The notes: generated from the sequence alone by a model not told the origin. DNA of 39,988 bases from an uncultured SAR86 cluster bacterium (GCA_902618945.1 CACNCK010000012.1:1-39988), one strand, 5' to 3'. Numbered from the stretch's first letter, positions 1 through 10,492 are shown. Translations and numbers: made by a program.

Positions 1-158
1 AAGGAATTATGCCTGCACTTGAAACGGCACATGGCATCGCTTATGTGAAAAAGATTGCACCCACAATGACAGATGATCAATCAATAGTGGTAAATGTTTC
101 CGGAAGGGGTGATAAGGATATAAACACAGTTGCTTCTATAGAAGGAATAGAACTTTGA
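1..158 (+). CDS. trpB: Tryptophan synthase beta chain, 3' end only
   Basis: Partial gene whose 5' part lies outside the window. The frame starting at base 3 reads [15 protein letters not shown] and ends [11 protein letters not shown] followed by about 12 residues and TGA at 156-158. The segment from PALE(T/S)AHA to the (V/N)xSGRGDKD motif is the C-terminal part of TrpB, which binds pyridoxal phosphate and condenses indole with serine. The stop codon overlaps the TTG start of trpA in the sequence TTGA, which implies translational coupling of the two subunits of the tryptophan synthase complex. Identification rests on about 51 residues plus the position directly before trpA. Confidence 0.93.
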   Translation, partial: GIMPALETAHGIAYVKKIAPTMTDDQSIVVNVSGRGDKDINTVASIEGIEL

Positions 159-946
159 CCTCTAAGATCAAAGAAGTTTTTTCAAACATTAAAGCCGAAA
201 AGAGAAAAGCGCTAATAACATATATTGTTTCGGGTGATCCTGATACTGAAACTACAATTGAGGTCATGAATTCTATGGTCCGACAAGGCACTGATATCAT
301 TGAGTTAGGTATACCTTTTTCAGACCCGATGGCAGAAGGAATATCAATTCAAAAAGGTCATGAGAGAGCATTGGAAAAGGGAGCCTCTTTGATGGGTACT
401 TTTGAATTACTTAAAAAATTCAGGGCAAATGATAAAAAAACACCTATTGTCTTTATGGGATACATGAATACATTTGAATCTCTGGGTGCAAAACAATTTA
501 TGTTAGAAGCTGTAAAAGCAGATTTAGATGGCATATTAATTGTAGATATGCCTCCTGAAGAAAGTTCAAACTTTAGTAGTGAAGCCGACAAGGTTGGCAT
601 AGATATAATAAGATTGATAGCTCCTACAACAAGCTCCTTAAGAGCTAAGAAAATTTGTTCTCTGTGCTCAGGTTATGTTTACTATATATCTGTTAAAGGT
701 ATTACTGGGGCATCCAATATAAATCCTGAAGAAGTTAAGGTAAAAGTAAGTGAGCTTAGATCTCATACAGACTTACCAATAGCTATAGGATTTGGAATTA
801 AAGATGCTGCCTCAGCCTCTTCTGTAAAAGATATCGCTGATGGAGTTGTTGTAGGAAGTGTATTTGTTGATTTAATTGGAGAGGGTGGCAATATAATTGA
901 AAAGGTCGAATCTAAAACAAGAGAGCTTTCTGAAGTATTGAATTAA
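155..946 (+). CDS. trpA: Tryptophan synthase alpha chain
   Basis: The product is 263 residues (E. coli 268) and cleaves indole-3-glycerol phosphate to indole for TrpB. The start is TTG at 155, inside the trpB stop; no ATG lies near the family N-terminus, so the coupled TTG is the best choice. The TIM-barrel motif ELGIPFSDP is clear, with catalytic Glu50 (Glu49 in Salmonella). The position of the second catalytic acid, Asp60 in Salmonella, is Glu61 here (PMAEG instead of PMADG). The loop [11 protein letters not shown] carries the conserved tyrosine and Thr-Gly. It is the second gene of a tightly packed biosynthetic operon, and accD starts two bases after its stop. The function is secure; the Glu substitution is the only oddity. 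Confidence 0.97.
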   Translation: MTSKIKEVFSNIKAEKRKALITYIVSGDPDTETTIEVMNSMVRQGTDIIELGIPFSDPMAEGISIQKGHERALEKGASLMGTFELLKKFRANDKKTPIVFMGYMNTFESLGAKQFMLEAVKADLDGILIVDMPPEESSNFSSEADKVGIDIIRLIAPTTSSLRAKKICSLCSGYVYYISVKGITGASNINPEEVKVKVSELRSHTDLPIAIGFGIKDAASASSVKDIADGVVVGSVFVDLIGEGGNIIEKVESKTRELSEVLN

Positions 947-948
947 GA

Positions 949-1806
949 ATGGCAAATTGGTTTGAAAAAATATTACCTTCTTTTATAAGAAAGGGTACGA
1001 CTAAAAAGTCAACAATACCAGAAGGTTTATGGCAGAGCTGCAGCAATTGCAATAATATCCTATATGTTCCTGAGCTAGAGTCTAATTTGTTTGTTTGCCC
1101 TAAATGTGATCACCACATCAGGATAGGTGCTAGAAAGAGGTTAGAATTTTTCTTAGACCCTACTGAAACAACTGAAATTTCACAGGATAAAACCCCAAAA
1201 GACTGGTTGAAATTTAAAGATACAAAGACATACAAAGAGAGGATAGACTCTGCTGAAAAGGTCAGCAATGAAAAAGAGGCCTTACTCGCCATGAAAGGAT
1301 ATTTAAAAAAAATGCCCATCGTGGCTTCTGCTTTTGAGTTTAGATATATGGGGGGCTCTATGGGGTCTGTCGTGGGACAAAAATTTGTTGATACAGTTGA
1401 TTTTGCTCTTGAAAGTAAACTTCCAATGGTCTGTTTTTCTACTAGTGGAGGGGCACGGATGCAAGAATCTTTAGTATCTCTTTTTCAAATGGCAAAGACC
1501 AGCGCAGCCATAGAAAAAATGAGACAAGCTAAATTACCTTATATTTCAGTAATGATCGACCCTATTTATGGCGGTGTATCTGCCAGTCTAGCGATGTTAG
1601 GAGACATTAACATTGCAGAACCTAGAGCTTTAGTTGGTTTCACTGGACCTAGAGTTATAGAACAAACATTAAATGTACAGTTACCAGAAGGGTTTCAAAG
1701 AAGTGAATTCTTATTAGAACATGGAGCAATCGACATGATTGTCCATAGGAAAGATCTTAAAGATACAATTCATCGACTTCTCTCTAGTTTGATGTCAAAT
1801 AAATAA
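949..1806 (+). CDS. accD: Acetyl-CoA carboxylase carboxyltransferase beta subunit
   Basis: The product has 285 residues (E. coli 304) and with AccA transfers carboxyl from biotin to acetyl-CoA, making malonyl-CoA for fatty acid synthesis in the cytoplasm. An N-terminal zinc ribbon is seen at Cys31, Cys34, Cys50 and Cys53 (CSNC...CPKC), followed by the crotonase-fold carboxyltransferase domain with the motifs [10 protein letters not shown] and [16 protein letters not shown]. The ATG follows the trpA stop by two bases, with a weak GAATTAAG upstream. The order trpA-accD-folC is a common gammaproteobacterial arrangement, so lipid, folate and tryptophan precursors share one transcript. Confidence 0.98.
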   Translation: MANWFEKILPSFIRKGTTKKSTIPEGLWQSCSNCNNILYVPELESNLFVCPKCDHHIRIGARKRLEFFLDPTETTEISQDKTPKDWLKFKDTKTYKERIDSAEKVSNEKEALLAMKGYLKKMPIVASAFEFRYMGGSMGSVVGQKFVDTVDFALESKLPMVCFSTSGGARMQESLVSLFQMAKTSAAIEKMRQAKLPYISVMIDPIYGGVSASLAMLGDINIAEPRALVGFTGPRVIEQTLNVQLPEGFQRSEFLLEHGAIDMIVHRKDLKDTIHRLLSSLMSNK

Positions 1807-1812
1807 CTCTAT

Positions 1813-3063
1813 ATGAACTCAGATCATTTATCTGATTGGTTAACATATATAAATTCCAATAGACCTAAGGAAGGTGATTTTGGCCTAGAAAGACTTGAAG
1901 ACATCTACTCAGAAATCGTCCAGAGCCCCTTAGCAAGGAAAACCATTTTGGTTGGTGGTACTAATGGAAAAGGATCTACGATCGAGTTCCTTAAAAATTT
2001 TCTTCTATCTGCAGGATACAAGATTGGATCCTATACCTCACCACATTTATTAAAATTTAATGAGAGAATTAAAATAAATGGTAAATCTATAGAAGATAAA
2101 AAGATCATAAGTTCTTTTGAGCGGATAGATAATTTGAAGAAAAAGACTAGGCTTACTTATTTTGATTATGCCACATTGGCTGCATTTGATATTTTCTCAG
2201 AAGAGGAATTAGATTTTGCGATTCTTGAGATAGGTATAGGCGGGAAGCATGATCCAGTAAATTTAATTAATTCAGATCTATCAATAATTACAAATATAGA
2301 ATTAGATCATGAAAAGTGGTTAGGGTCTTCTTTAGAGGATATTGGAGATCAAAAAGCAGCTATTTTAAAGGGAGGAAAATTAGCAGTTCTAGGCTCTGAG
2401 AAAATGCCAAACTCTGTAACGACTAAGGCAACTGAAATTTGTTCTTCTCATTTCCAGCTCAATAAAGATTTTTTTATCCAAGAGGATAAGACTCACTGGT
2501 CATATTCGTTTTCGGAAAAGGACTGTAATTTAGATCTTATCTCCAATGGTAGTTTAAATATTGATGCGGCAGCGAGTGCTCTGACAGCTTACAATTTATT
2601 ATCTAACAAGGAAGTAGGATTTCAATCTATTATTGAAAATACAAAATTAAAGGGAAGATGCGACATTGTTAATAATTTTATTTTGGATGTCTCTCATAAT
2701 CCTGCCTCTGTAAAAAATCTCATTTCTTTTCTTGAAAAAAACTTCAAAGAGCGAAAATTTAAAGCTATTTTTGCTTCTATGTCTGAAAAGGATAGTTCTT
2801 CGATCATAAAAGAAATAGCTCACTTAATTTCAGAATGGAATATTTGTTTTATGGATGATAAAAGATTTGATATTCCCTCCTTAATAAATTTAACCAAAAG
2901 TAAAGTAAATGCTAATGTTAATATCTCAGATACAGTTTATTCAGCCGTAGAAAGGGGTTACTATGAGGGGTCGCCTTATATTGTGTTCGGATCATTTATC
3001 ACTGTAAGTGAGGCATATAGAGCTTTAGATAAAATAAAATTATTAAATCGTGAAAATAGTTAA
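1813..3063 (+). CDS. folC: Bifunctional dihydrofolate synthase / folylpolyglutamate synthase
   Basis: The product has 416 residues and is a Mur-ligase-family enzyme that adds glutamate to dihydropteroate and then to folates, using ATP. The P-loop VGGTNGKGST lies at about residues 47-56 and is followed by the dihydrofolate-synthase-type segment SYTSPHLLKFNERI. The central domain has EIGIGGKHDPVN, and the C-terminal domain has LDVSHNPAS, which contributes to the glutamate site. The start is six bases after accD. The last 14 bases overlap the GTG start of the downstream SPOR gene. The length is close to E. coli FolC (422). Confidence 0.96.
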   Translation: MNSDHLSDWLTYINSNRPKEGDFGLERLEDIYSEIVQSPLARKTILVGGTNGKGSTIEFLKNFLLSAGYKIGSYTSPHLLKFNERIKINGKSIEDKKIISSFERIDNLKKKTRLTYFDYATLAAFDIFSEEELDFAILEIGIGGKHDPVNLINSDLSIITNIELDHEKWLGSSLEDIGDQKAAILKGGKLAVLGSEKMPNSVTTKATEICSSHFQLNKDFFIQEDKTHWSYSFSEKDCNLDLISNGSLNIDAAASALTAYNLLSNKEVGFQSIIENTKLKGRCDIVNNFILDVSHNPASVKNLISFLEKNFKERKFKAIFASMSEKDSSSIIKEIAHLISEWNICFMDDKRFDIPSLINLTKSKVNANVNISDTVYSAVERGYYEGSPYIVFGSFITVSEAYRALDKIKLLNRENS

Positions 3064-3502
3064 TTATTCTCTGGTGTTCTTTATTTTATGTTTTATTGTT
3101 CTATCTTTAGTAATGGATCCAGTTGAGTATGATTCAGGTAATCAAAGGGAATTTCCTGATCAGATTCCTGAAGTGAGTCTCAATATACCTCTCGAAGAAA
3201 ATCTATCTATCAATAGAGATATAGACCAGAAATTTAGTATGCCCGATCGAGATTTTAGAACAAATTTTGATCAAGCCTGGACTGTAAAGGTAGATACTTA
3301 CAGTGATATAACAGAGCTAGAAACCGCTCTAAAAAAACTCAAAAATTTAGGGTACAAAGTTTATTCTAGATATGAAAATGACAATAAAGATGAGTATGTT
3401 TTGTTTATAGGCCCTACGTTGAAAAAAGAGGATTCTGCTAATGTTGTTAAACAACTTAGAAATATAAGAGGATTTAATCCAGAAGTTCAGAAATATGACT
3501 GA
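3050..3502 (+). CDS. SPOR-domain membrane protein (DedD-like)
   Basis: The product has 150 residues. An N-terminal transmembrane anchor (about residues 6-21, VNYSLVFFILCFIVLSLVM) is followed by a polar, probably disordered periplasmic linker and a C-terminal SPOR-type domain (about 78-148: AWTVKVDTYSDITELETALKKLK...). SPOR domains bind denuded septal peptidoglycan, and E. coli DedD, found at the same place between folC and cvpA, is a minor division protein. The GTG start overlaps folC by 14 bases, and the 3' end overlaps cvpA by 8 bases. The role in division is inferred from family and position. The protein is shorter than E. coli DedD (220), mainly in the linker. Confidence 0.85.
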   Translation: MKIVNYSLVFFILCFIVLSLVMDPVEYDSGNQREFPDQIPEVSLNIPLEENLSINRDIDQKFSMPDRDFRTNFDQAWTVKVDTYSDITELETALKKLKNLGYKVYSRYENDNKDEYVLFIGPTLKKEDSANVVKQLRNIRGFNPEVQKYD

Positions 3503-4022
3503 GAGTTTACAAGTAATTGATTGGATTTCGGTAACTTTACTTTTGGTATTCGCGATAACAGGCTTTTTTAATGGTTTCATTAAAGAAGTATTTTCTGCCA
3601 TGGCATGGGTTTTGTCTTTGATTACTGCATGGCTTTATGGACCGCTAGTTTTTCCTTATGTAAATGCCTACCTAGATTCTGAATCCGCAAAAAATATAAT
3701 CAGTTTCGTAATTCTATTTTTACTTTCTTTTATTATTTTAAAAACCTTAGGCTCCATTATTTCAAAACTAATTTCTGCTATTGGTTTAAAAAGCCTGGAT
3801 AAACTTCTAGGCGCATTTTTTAGTTCTTTAAAAGTTTTGGCCATTTTGACTAGTTTGTTTGTCTTTAATCTGAACTATTTAGATAAAAATCAGTGGTGGT
3901 TGGATTCATATTCGAGAATTTATTCAGTTAGTTTCTATGAATACTCGAAACCTATATTCGATGAATGGATAGATAAAGCAGATACTATTCTTCAGAAAGA
4001 TGATTCTAAGATTGCACTTTGA
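3495..4022 (+). CDS. cvpA: CvpA family membrane protein
   Basis: The product has 175 residues and several hydrophobic segments: about 8-28 (ISVTLLLVFAITGFFNGFI), 33-50, 69-90 (IISFVILFLLSFIILKTLG) and 105-125. This matches the four-helix CvpA/colicin V production family of the inner membrane. The pattern GFFNGFIKEVFS in the first loop is typical. The molecular role is not well established; in E. coli cvpA lies directly before purF and affects colicin V secretion and envelope stress survival. The ATG overlaps the SPOR gene by 8 bases, and purF follows after 15 bases, the classic order. Confidence 0.92.
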   Translation: MTESLQVIDWISVTLLLVFAITGFFNGFIKEVFSAMAWVLSLITAWLYGPLVFPYVNAYLDSESAKNIISFVILFLLSFIILKTLGSIISKLISAIGLKSLDKLLGAFFSSLKVLAILTSLFVFNLNYLDKNQWWLDSYSRIYSVSFYEYSKPIFDEWIDKADTILQKDDSKIAL

Positions 4023-4037
4023 TATAGAATATAAATA

Positions 4038-5522
4038 ATGTGTGGAGTAGTCGGAATAGTAAGTCAAACGGAAGTTTCTCCTGTCATTTACGATGCTTTA
4101 ACTATTCTTCAACATAGAGGCCAAGATGCAGCTGGCATTGCTACTTCAACCAACAACAGATTTTTTCTCCGAAAGCAATTGGGCTTAGTGAGGGATGTCG
4201 TTCGAAATCAACACATACTTAATCTAAGAGGGCAGATGGGTATAGGGCATGTCAGATATCCAACAGCAGGTAGTGAAGATAGAGAACTTGCGCAACCTAT
4301 GTACGTAAACTCACCTTTTGGAATAAGTATTTCGCATAATGGCAATCTTACTAATCATGAAGAATTAAGAGATTCTTTGGTGAAAAAAGATTTGAGACAC
4401 TTGAATACTGACTCTGATAGTGAGGTTTTACTGAATGTATTCGCTCATGAGCTTCAGAAACAGGGATCAATTAACCCTGGTTCAAAAGAAATATTTGCAG
4501 CAGTTAAGTCCTTACATAAAAGAGTAAGAGGTGCCTATTCAGTAGTAATAATGATTAATGGTGTCGGTATTGTTGGTTTTAGAGATCCTTTTGGTATAAG
4601 ACCTTTGATTGTCGGCTCAAAAGAGAGCGATTTAATTGGTAAAGATTACATCATAGCTTCCGAAAGTACTGTTCTGGACTCCTTAGGTTATGAAGTAATG
4701 GATGATGTAATGGCTGGCTCTGCGGTTTTTATTAGTTCTGATGGAAAAATGGAAACAGAATCTTGCATCAATAATCCCATTCCCACTCCATGTATTTTCG
4801 AGTATGTATATTTGGCAAGACCTGATGCTAAGATAGATAAAATATCAGTCCATAAATCCCGATTAAGAATGGGTGAATTTTTGGCTAAAAAGATAATAAA
4901 AGAGAGACCCGATCATGACATCGATGTGGTGATTCCTATTCCAGATAGTAGTACAACTTCTGCATTGCAGTTAGCGATGACACTTGGAGTAAAGTATCGC
5001 GAAGGTTTTGTAAAGAATAGATACATCGGAAGGACCTTCATAATGCCTTTTCAAGAAAAGCGTGAGAAGTCTGTTAAACAAAAGCTTAATCCAATAGACT
5101 TAGAATTTAAAGATAAGGTAGTCTTGCTTGTCGATGACTCAATCGTTAGAGGTACAACAAGCAGACAAATCATAGAAATGGCTAGATATTCTGGAGCAAA
5201 GAAAGTTTATTTTGCCTCTGCTGCTCCACCTATAAGATATCAAAATGTATACGGAATTGACATGGCCGCAACTACAGAATTGGTGGCACATCAAAGAACA
5301 GAAAAAGAGATAGAATCTTTTATAATGGCTGATTGGCTAATCTATCAAGACTTAGATGATCTAATTAGCACAGTTCAAGTTGGCAATAAAAAAATAAGTC
5401 AGTTTGAATGTTCAATTTTCGATGGTAAATATGTTACTGATGATATAGACGATAAATATCTCAAGAACTTAGAAGATGTTCGAAACGATAAGTCCAAGCT
5501 TTCCAGAAAGTCTGCAAATTAA
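4038..5522 (+). CDS. purF: Amidophosphoribosyltransferase
   Basis: The product has 494 residues (E. coli 505) and performs the first committed step of purine synthesis, converting PRPP and glutamine to 5-phosphoribosylamine. After removal of Met1 the nucleophile is Cys2 (MCGVVGIV), heading the Ntn glutaminase domain with GIGHVRYPT and SHNGNLTN. The C-terminal phosphoribosyltransferase domain has the PRPP loop [17 protein letters not shown]. It ends the operon that starts upstream of trpB. Its TAA overlaps the TAA of convergent acnB (shared bases 5519-5522), with no terminator hairpin seen. No PurR-type operator is visible before this internal gene. Confidence 0.98.
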   Translation: MCGVVGIVSQTEVSPVIYDALTILQHRGQDAAGIATSTNNRFFLRKQLGLVRDVVRNQHILNLRGQMGIGHVRYPTAGSEDRELAQPMYVNSPFGISISHNGNLTNHEELRDSLVKKDLRHLNTDSDSEVLLNVFAHELQKQGSINPGSKEIFAAVKSLHKRVRGAYSVVIMINGVGIVGFRDPFGIRPLIVGSKESDLIGKDYIIASESTVLDSLGYEVMDDVMAGSAVFISSDGKMETESCINNPIPTPCIFEYVYLARPDAKIDKISVHKSRLRMGEFLAKKIIKERPDHDIDVVIPIPDSSTTSALQLAMTLGVKYREGFVKNRYIGRTFIMPFQEKREKSVKQKLNPIDLEFKDKVVLLVDDSIVRGTTSRQIIEMARYSGAKKVYFASAAPPIRYQNVYGIDMAATTELVAHQRTEKEIESFIMADWLIYQDLDDLISTVQVGNKKISQFECSIFDGKYVTDDIDDKYLKNLEDVRNDKSKLSRKSAN

Positions 5523-8098
5523 ATTTTAATTTCTTCGATCGTCACAGAAGGTAAAATCGCATTATCTGCTGCCAGTTTATATGAAGCTATTTCATGGAAA
5601 TTGAGATATCTATATACATCAGCACCCATTGAATTTATTTCTGACATATACTCAGAGTATTCTTCTTTTGTCGGGATATGACCAAGAGTTGCGGATATTG
5701 CAGCAACTTCTGCAGAAGCTAAGAAAACATTTGCACCATCTCCTAATCTATTAGGGAAATTACGTGTTGATGTAGACACAACAGTTGATTCTGCTTCAAC
5801 CCTTGCTTGATTGCCCATACATAGGGAACATCCAGGCATTTCAAGTTGAACACCAGCTTTTTCAAAAATCTCGTAATATCCTTCTTCAGTAAGTTGATGC
5901 TTATCCATTTTTGTAGGGGGAGAGACCCAAAGCTTAGATGGCAGCTTAGATTCGTTCTTTAAAAGTTTTCCTGCTGCCCTGAAGTGCCCTATGTTTGTCA
6001 TGCATGAACCTATAAATACTTCATCAATGTGAGTATTGGCTACTTCTGATAATGGCTTTATATCATCAGGATCATTTGGACAAGCCAAAAGAGGCTCTGT
6101 TATTTGATTAAGATCTATTTCTATGACCGCAGCATATTCAGCATCATCATCAGCTTGCATAAGAACAGGATTTTTCAGCCAAGCTTCCATTGCTTGAGCT
6201 CTTCTTTCTAAAGTCTTTTTGTCTTCATAACCCTCTGAGATAAGCCATCTTAGTAAAGTAACATTTGATTCCAGATACTCTCTTATTGGTTCTTCATTCA
6301 GTTTAATGGTGCAACCAGAAGCGGATCTTTCGGCAGAGGCATCTGATAATTCAAATGCTTGTTCAACTTTTAAATCTGGTAGACCTTCTATTTCTAAACA
6401 TCTGCCTGAAAAAATATTAATTTTTCCTTCTTTAGGTAGCGTCAACTGTCCAGATTGAAGGGCGGCATAAGGTATGGCGTTCACTAAATCTCTTAATGTT
6501 ATACCAGGCTGAATTTCTCCAGTGAATTTCACCAATACAGATTCGGGCATATCTAAAGGCATTACTCCAAGGGCTGCTCCAAAAGCAACCAACCCAGAAC
6601 CTGCAGGGAAACTAATTCCTAAAGGGAATCGAGTGTGTGAGTCCCCTCCGGTTCCTACCGTATCTGGCAATAGCATCCTATTTAACCAAGAATGGATAAT
6701 GCCATCTCCGGGTCTAAGAGCAATACCACCTCTCGTTTGGATGAATTCGGGGAGTGTATGTTGTGTTTCAATGTCTTTAGGTAAAGGATAAGCAGCAGTA
6801 TGGCAAAAAGATTGCATAACTAAATCAGAGTTAAAACCTAGACAGGCTAACTCTTTCAATTCATCTCTTGTCATTGGACCTGTGGTGTCTTGACTGCCAA
6901 CAGTCGACATTCTTGGCTCACAATATATTCCAGGCCTTATTCCTTCCACTCCACAGGCTCTTCCAACCATTTTTTGAGCTAGTGTAAATCCTTTCTCGCT
7001 TTTCTCTGCTTCTTCGGGACGAGTAAAAACGGATGAGATATCTAAATTTAGAATTTCTCTAGTCTCATCAGTCAGACTTCTCCCAATAATTAAAGGTATT
7101 CTTCCTCCTGCTCTAACGCCGTCCAATAAAGTATTAGATTTATATTCATAACTACAAAGTAATTCTTGTGTTTCGGAATTAAGAACTTTCTTTTCATATG
7201 GATAGATTTCAATTACATCACCGAGTTTCATTTTGCTAACATCGCATTCAAATGCTAATGCACCTGAATCTTCAAGTGTGTTGAAAAAGATTGGAGCAAT
7301 TTTTCCGCCTATGCATATCCCTGCTTGTTTCTTATTTGGTATAAAAGGAATATCCTCACCTATATGCCAGAGGAGTGAGTTGGTGGCTGATTTTCTTGAT
7401 GAACCTGTTCCTACTACATCACCAACAAAAACCACAGGTAATCCAGATTCTTTAAGCTTATCAATTGTTTCTATAGGATCTTGCATAGTTTTTTTAAGCA
7501 TAGCCAGAGCGTGAAGAGGTATATCGGGTCTTGAAGGAGCATCTGGTGCTGGAGAGAGGTCATCCGTATTTATTTCTCCATCCACTCGAAAAACTATAGC
7601 TTTTATTATCTCAGGAAGTTCAGGTCTACATGTAAACCATTCAGCTTCTGACCAAGATTCTACGACTCTCTTTGCGTTTTCATTTTTTTTAGCTAGTTCG
7701 ATAACATCATGCTTGGCATTAAACATTAACAATGTTTTGCATAAACCATCAGCTGCTATGGCGCCGACATCTTTATCATCAAGTAAATTAATTAATGATT
7801 CAACATTGTATCCACCTAGCATTGTCCCTAATAGTTCTGTTGCAAGAAGCTTATCTATTAAAGGTGAAGAAGCCTTCCCCTTTGCTACATCTGTTAAAAA
7901 AGCTGCTTTAACGTAGGCTGCAGGATCGACCCCAGCGGGTATTCTATTTGTTATCAAATCAAGAATGAATTTTTCCTCTCCGACGGGAGGTGATTTGAGG
8001 AGCTCAACTAGTTCCGCAACTTGCTCGGCATTTAATGGAAGAGCAGGTATTCCTTGAGAAGACCTTTCTTCTGCATGTTTTTTATATTCTTCTAGCAT
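5519..8098 (-). CDS. acnB: Aconitate hydratase B
   Basis: The product has 859 residues (E. coli AcnB 865) and isomerises citrate to isocitrate in the TCA cycle; AcnB may also act on 2-methylisocitrate. The domain order is that of AcnB: an N-terminal HEAT-like helical domain ([23 protein letters not shown]), the swivel domain ([29 protein letters not shown]), then the catalytic [4Fe-4S] domains. The cluster cysteines are seen at about residues 697 (GSCMTN), 756 and 759 ([10 protein letters not shown]), a constant offset from C710, C769 and C772 of E. coli. A GGAG-containing ribosome site sits before the ATG. It is transcribed alone and converges on purF. Confidence 0.98.
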   Translation of the reverse strand: MLEEYKKHAEERSSQGIPALPLNAEQVAELVELLKSPPVGEEKFILDLITNRIPAGVDPAAYVKAAFLTDVAKGKASSPLIDKLLATELLGTMLGGYNVESLINLLDDKDVGAIAADGLCKTLLMFNAKHDVIELAKKNENAKRVVESWSEAEWFTCRPELPEIIKAIVFRVDGEINTDDLSPAPDAPSRPDIPLHALAMLKKTMQDPIETIDKLKESGLPVVFVGDVVGTGSSRKSATNSLLWHIGEDIPFIPNKKQAGICIGGKIAPIFFNTLEDSGALAFECDVSKMKLGDVIEIYPYEKKVLNSETQELLCSYEYKSNTLLDGVRAGGRIPLIIGRSLTDETREILNLDISSVFTRPEEAEKSEKGFTLAQKMVGRACGVEGIRPGIYCEPRMSTVGSQDTTGPMTRDELKELACLGFNSDLVMQSFCHTAAYPLPKDIETQHTLPEFIQTRGGIALRPGDGIIHSWLNRMLLPDTVGTGGDSHTRFPLGISFPAGSGLVAFGAALGVMPLDMPESVLVKFTGEIQPGITLRDLVNAIPYAALQSGQLTLPKEGKINIFSGRCLEIEGLPDLKVEQAFELSDASAERSASGCTIKLNEEPIREYLESNVTLLRWLISEGYEDKKTLERRAQAMEAWLKNPVLMQADDDAEYAAVIEIDLNQITEPLLACPNDPDDIKPLSEVANTHIDEVFIGSCMTNIGHFRAAGKLLKNESKLPSKLWVSPPTKMDKHQLTEEGYYEIFEKAGVQLEMPGCSLCMGNQARVEAESTVVSTSTRNFPNRLGDGANVFLASAEVAAISATLGHIPTKEEYSEYMSEINSMGADVYRYLNFHEIASYKLAADNAILPSVTIEEIKI

Positions 8099-8194
8099 GA
8101 TTCTCCAGGAGGATATTTATAATTGGAGCAGTATTTTACCATATTCTTGAATTTAAAGTTGCGCTGAAATTACAGGGATATATCATAAGCTTTA

Positions 8195-8650
8195 ATGAAA
8201 AGATCAGTCAAAACTCCCTGTATCGGTGTCTGCTCTACCGTCTTCGGAGACGAAGTTTGCCGAGGATGTAAACGTTTCCAACATGAAATAATTGAATGGA
8301 ATTCTTTTAATGATTCTGAAAAAACATCTGTATTAGATCGTCTTGAGTCCTTGAAAGTCCAGATATTACAATCCAAGATAAAACTATTAGACAAAGAGCT
8401 TTTAAGGGACAAATTACTCCATTACAAAATAAAATTTGATGGTGACAGAGATCCTCTCTGCTGGGTATTTGATCTACTAAGATCTGGAAGCCAATCTATT
8501 GCAAATCCTAAAGAGTTTGGTTTTGATCTTGTAACAAGAGATTCTCTGAGTTTATCAGAACTAAAAAAAATCATTGAAGAAGAGCTTTTTGAATTATCTG
8601 AAGCCCATTATCAACGTTATTTCAAAGTTGAGAAATATCTCAATGTCTGA
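8195..8650 (+). CDS. DUF1289 domain protein of unknown function
   Basis: The product has 151 residues. The first 50 form a DUF1289 domain: CIGVC (Cys9, Cys13), then C-R-G-C (Cys22, Cys25), RFQHEIIEW and a terminal EK pair. The four cysteines suggest a small metal or Fe-S site, but no function is established for the family. The remaining 100 residues are helical and charged with no motif I recognise, so the protein is longer than the usual stand-alone DUF1289 protein of 60-80 residues. Its stop overlaps the likely ATG of miaE by 8 bases, so the two are probably cotranslated. Confidence 0.8.
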   Translation: MKRSVKTPCIGVCSTVFGDEVCRGCKRFQHEIIEWNSFNDSEKTSVLDRLESLKVQILQSKIKLLDKELLRDKLLHYKIKFDGDRDPLCWVFDLLRSGSQSIANPKEFGFDLVTRDSLSLSELKKIIEEELFELSEAHYQRYFKVEKYLNV

Positions 8651-9230
8651 AACTTGGCAAACTATTATTAGCTCTCCCACACCAAAGGCTTGGATAGATA
8701 GAGCTTTAGATTCTTTAGACGTACTATTAATTGATCATGCTCATTGTGAAAAAAAGGCTGCTACCTCAGCAATATCTTTAATTCACAAGTATCCCCATTA
8801 TGATTTAGCAAAATATCTTTCGCCCCTTGCAAGAGAAGAGCTGCTGCATTTCGAACAGGTACTGAGACTTATAAAGAGACACGATTTTCAATATAAAAAC
8901 CTAAAACCTTGCAAGTATGCAAAGACTCTTTATGATTCCTCTTCAAATAAAGAACCAGATAAACTCAAAGATACTTTAATTATTTGTTCACTTATAGAGG
9001 CCAGATCATGCGAGAGGTTTCATGTTTTAATACCTCATCTGCCTACTACTTTAAGTAGTTTCTATTCCAGGCTTTACCAAGCTGAAGCACGTCATTGTGA
9101 TTTGTATTTAGATATTTTCTCTGAAATTTTCTCTGAAGACTGGTCAGAAAGACTTAAAAGATTATCTCTTATCGAATCTAATTTTATAAACGAGAAAGAC
9201 GAGTGCTTTCGATTCCATAGTGGTTATTAA
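8643..9230 (+). CDS. miaE: tRNA-(ms2io6A37) hydroxylase
   Basis: MiaE is a ferritin-like non-heme diiron monooxygenase that hydroxylates the isopentenyl group of ms2i6A at tRNA position 37. From the ATG at 8643 the protein has 195 residues, close to the family length. It shows LLIDHAHCEKKAA, the metal motif LAREELLHFEQV, IEARSCERF, and the second helix pair YQAEARHCDLYL, supplying the Glu and Glu-x-x-His ligands. The frame stays open to an ATG at 8574, but those 23 extra residues overlap the upstream gene deeply and lack family character, so 8643 is preferred. It converges on umuC with only two bases between the stops. Confidence 0.93.
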   Translation: MSETWQTIISSPTPKAWIDRALDSLDVLLIDHAHCEKKAATSAISLIHKYPHYDLAKYLSPLAREELLHFEQVLRLIKRHDFQYKNLKPCKYAKTLYDSSSNKEPDKLKDTLIICSLIEARSCERFHVLIPHLPTTLSSFYSRLYQAEARHCDLYLDIFSEIFSEDWSERLKRLSLIESNFINEKDECFRFHSGY

Positions 9231-9232
9231 AA

Positions 9233-10489
9233 CTACTTAACAACTGGTATTTCTTCCCAATTAGTAAGATATCTTGGTGACTTTAATAGTCTTCTCATAG
9301 ACCATGTTTTCTTAATTCCTTGAGAGGCAAAAGTTATTCTTCCTACTCCAGAAGTGTTTATTTTATCTATGGTCGTCATCAATTCTTTACTATTAATTCT
9401 TCCGTCTATGGTTCTAAATAAATCACCTTGATAGACATTTTCATCATAAAAATCACTGAGCATTACACCTGCTTTTATAAAATTTGTATTTGTTTTGAAG
9501 ATTTGTTTCGTTAATCGTCTGGTAGCATTCAAAATATCTCTAGTGTCATTTGTTGGAGAAAATAATTTATAGCTTCTAAATCCATGATACTGTTTATCTT
9601 GTTTGCGAAAATAGTTAGTCCTCATAAAAACGGAGACCATCTTGCAGTATTGATCTTCTCTTCTTAATTTTTCACATGCTCGCGATGCATAATCACTTAC
9701 AGCTTCATTAATAGAGTAGAGATCATCAACTTTTTTGCTGAACGTTCTACTCACCACTATTTGTTTTTTAGTCTTGGGTTGTTGCTCTAAACCAATACAC
9801 GGATAACCTTTTAATTCCATTACTGTTCTCTCAAGAACACTACTAAATTTTCTTTTGATCAACTTAGTATCTATCTCAGCTAATTCAAGAGCCGTCTCTA
9901 CTCCTAGGCTATTCAATTTTTTATTAATCCTACTGCCAACTCCCCAGACTTCCCTTACGGGCATCAATCCCATTAATTTTTTTCGTCTCTCTGGATCTGT
10001 TAAATCAACTACTCCATTGGTAGCTGGATAATGCTTTGCACCGTAATTGGCTACTTTGGCTAAGGTTTTTGTTGGACCTATGCCCACACAAACTGGTATA
10101 CCAACCCAACGATCTATGGTTTTACGACATTGATGTCCGAATGCTTCATAGTTTCTAAGACCTGTTATATCTAAGAAGGCTTCGTCTATGCTGTATACCT
10201 CCACTGCAGGGGATAAGTGCTCTAAGGTCTGCATGACCCTAGAAGAGACATCGGCATATAACTCATAATTTGAAGAGAAGGCAATACCTCCTTTTTTTAC
10301 AAAAGACTTTTCTATTTTGAACCAGGGCTCGCACATTTTTATCCCTAACTGCTTAGCCTCTTTTGATAGGGCAACGACACAGCCATCATTATTCGATAAG
10401 ACAACTACAGGTCGTTTTTTAATGTCTGGTCTAAATATTCTCTCGCATGACGCGTAGAAGCTATTGCAATCAACTAAAGCAAAGGTCAT
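9233..10489 (-). CDS. umuC: DNA polymerase V catalytic subunit UmuC
   Basis: The product has 418 residues (E. coli 422), a Y-family translesion polymerase active with processed UmuD in the SOS response. The N-terminal palm motif MTFALVDCNSFYASCE carries the first catalytic Asp (residue 7), and YSIDEAFLDI holds the Asp-Glu pair. The helix-hairpin-helix and little-finger regions follow. Near residue 360 the sequence YQGDLF matches a QxxLF beta-clamp binding peptide, the position where E. coli has QLNLF. The ATG is three bases after the umuD stop, so the pair forms an operon under the upstream SOS box. Confidence 0.97.
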   Translation of the reverse strand: MTFALVDCNSFYASCERIFRPDIKKRPVVVLSNNDGCVVALSKEAKQLGIKMCEPWFKIEKSFVKKGGIAFSSNYELYADVSSRVMQTLEHLSPAVEVYSIDEAFLDITGLRNYEAFGHQCRKTIDRWVGIPVCVGIGPTKTLAKVANYGAKHYPATNGVVDLTDPERRKKLMGLMPVREVWGVGSRINKKLNSLGVETALELAEIDTKLIKRKFSSVLERTVMELKGYPCIGLEQQPKTKKQIVVSRTFSKKVDDLYSINEAVSDYASRACEKLRREDQYCKMVSVFMRTNYFRKQDKQYHGFRSYKLFSPTNDTRDILNATRRLTKQIFKTNTNFIKAGVMLSDFYDENVYQGDLFRTIDGRINSKELMTTIDKINTSGVGRITFASQGIKKTWSMRRLLKSPRYLTNWEEIPVVK

Positions 10490-10492
10490 GAC

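Noticed and set aside
6522-6791. Open frames antisense to acnB and other long genes
   Set aside because: They lie wholly inside conserved genes on the other strand and show no protein family features.
8574-8642. Upstream extension of miaE to the ATG at 8574
   Set aside because: It overlaps the DUF1289 gene by 77 bases and adds 23 residues without family character; the ATG at 8643 gives the usual MiaE length.
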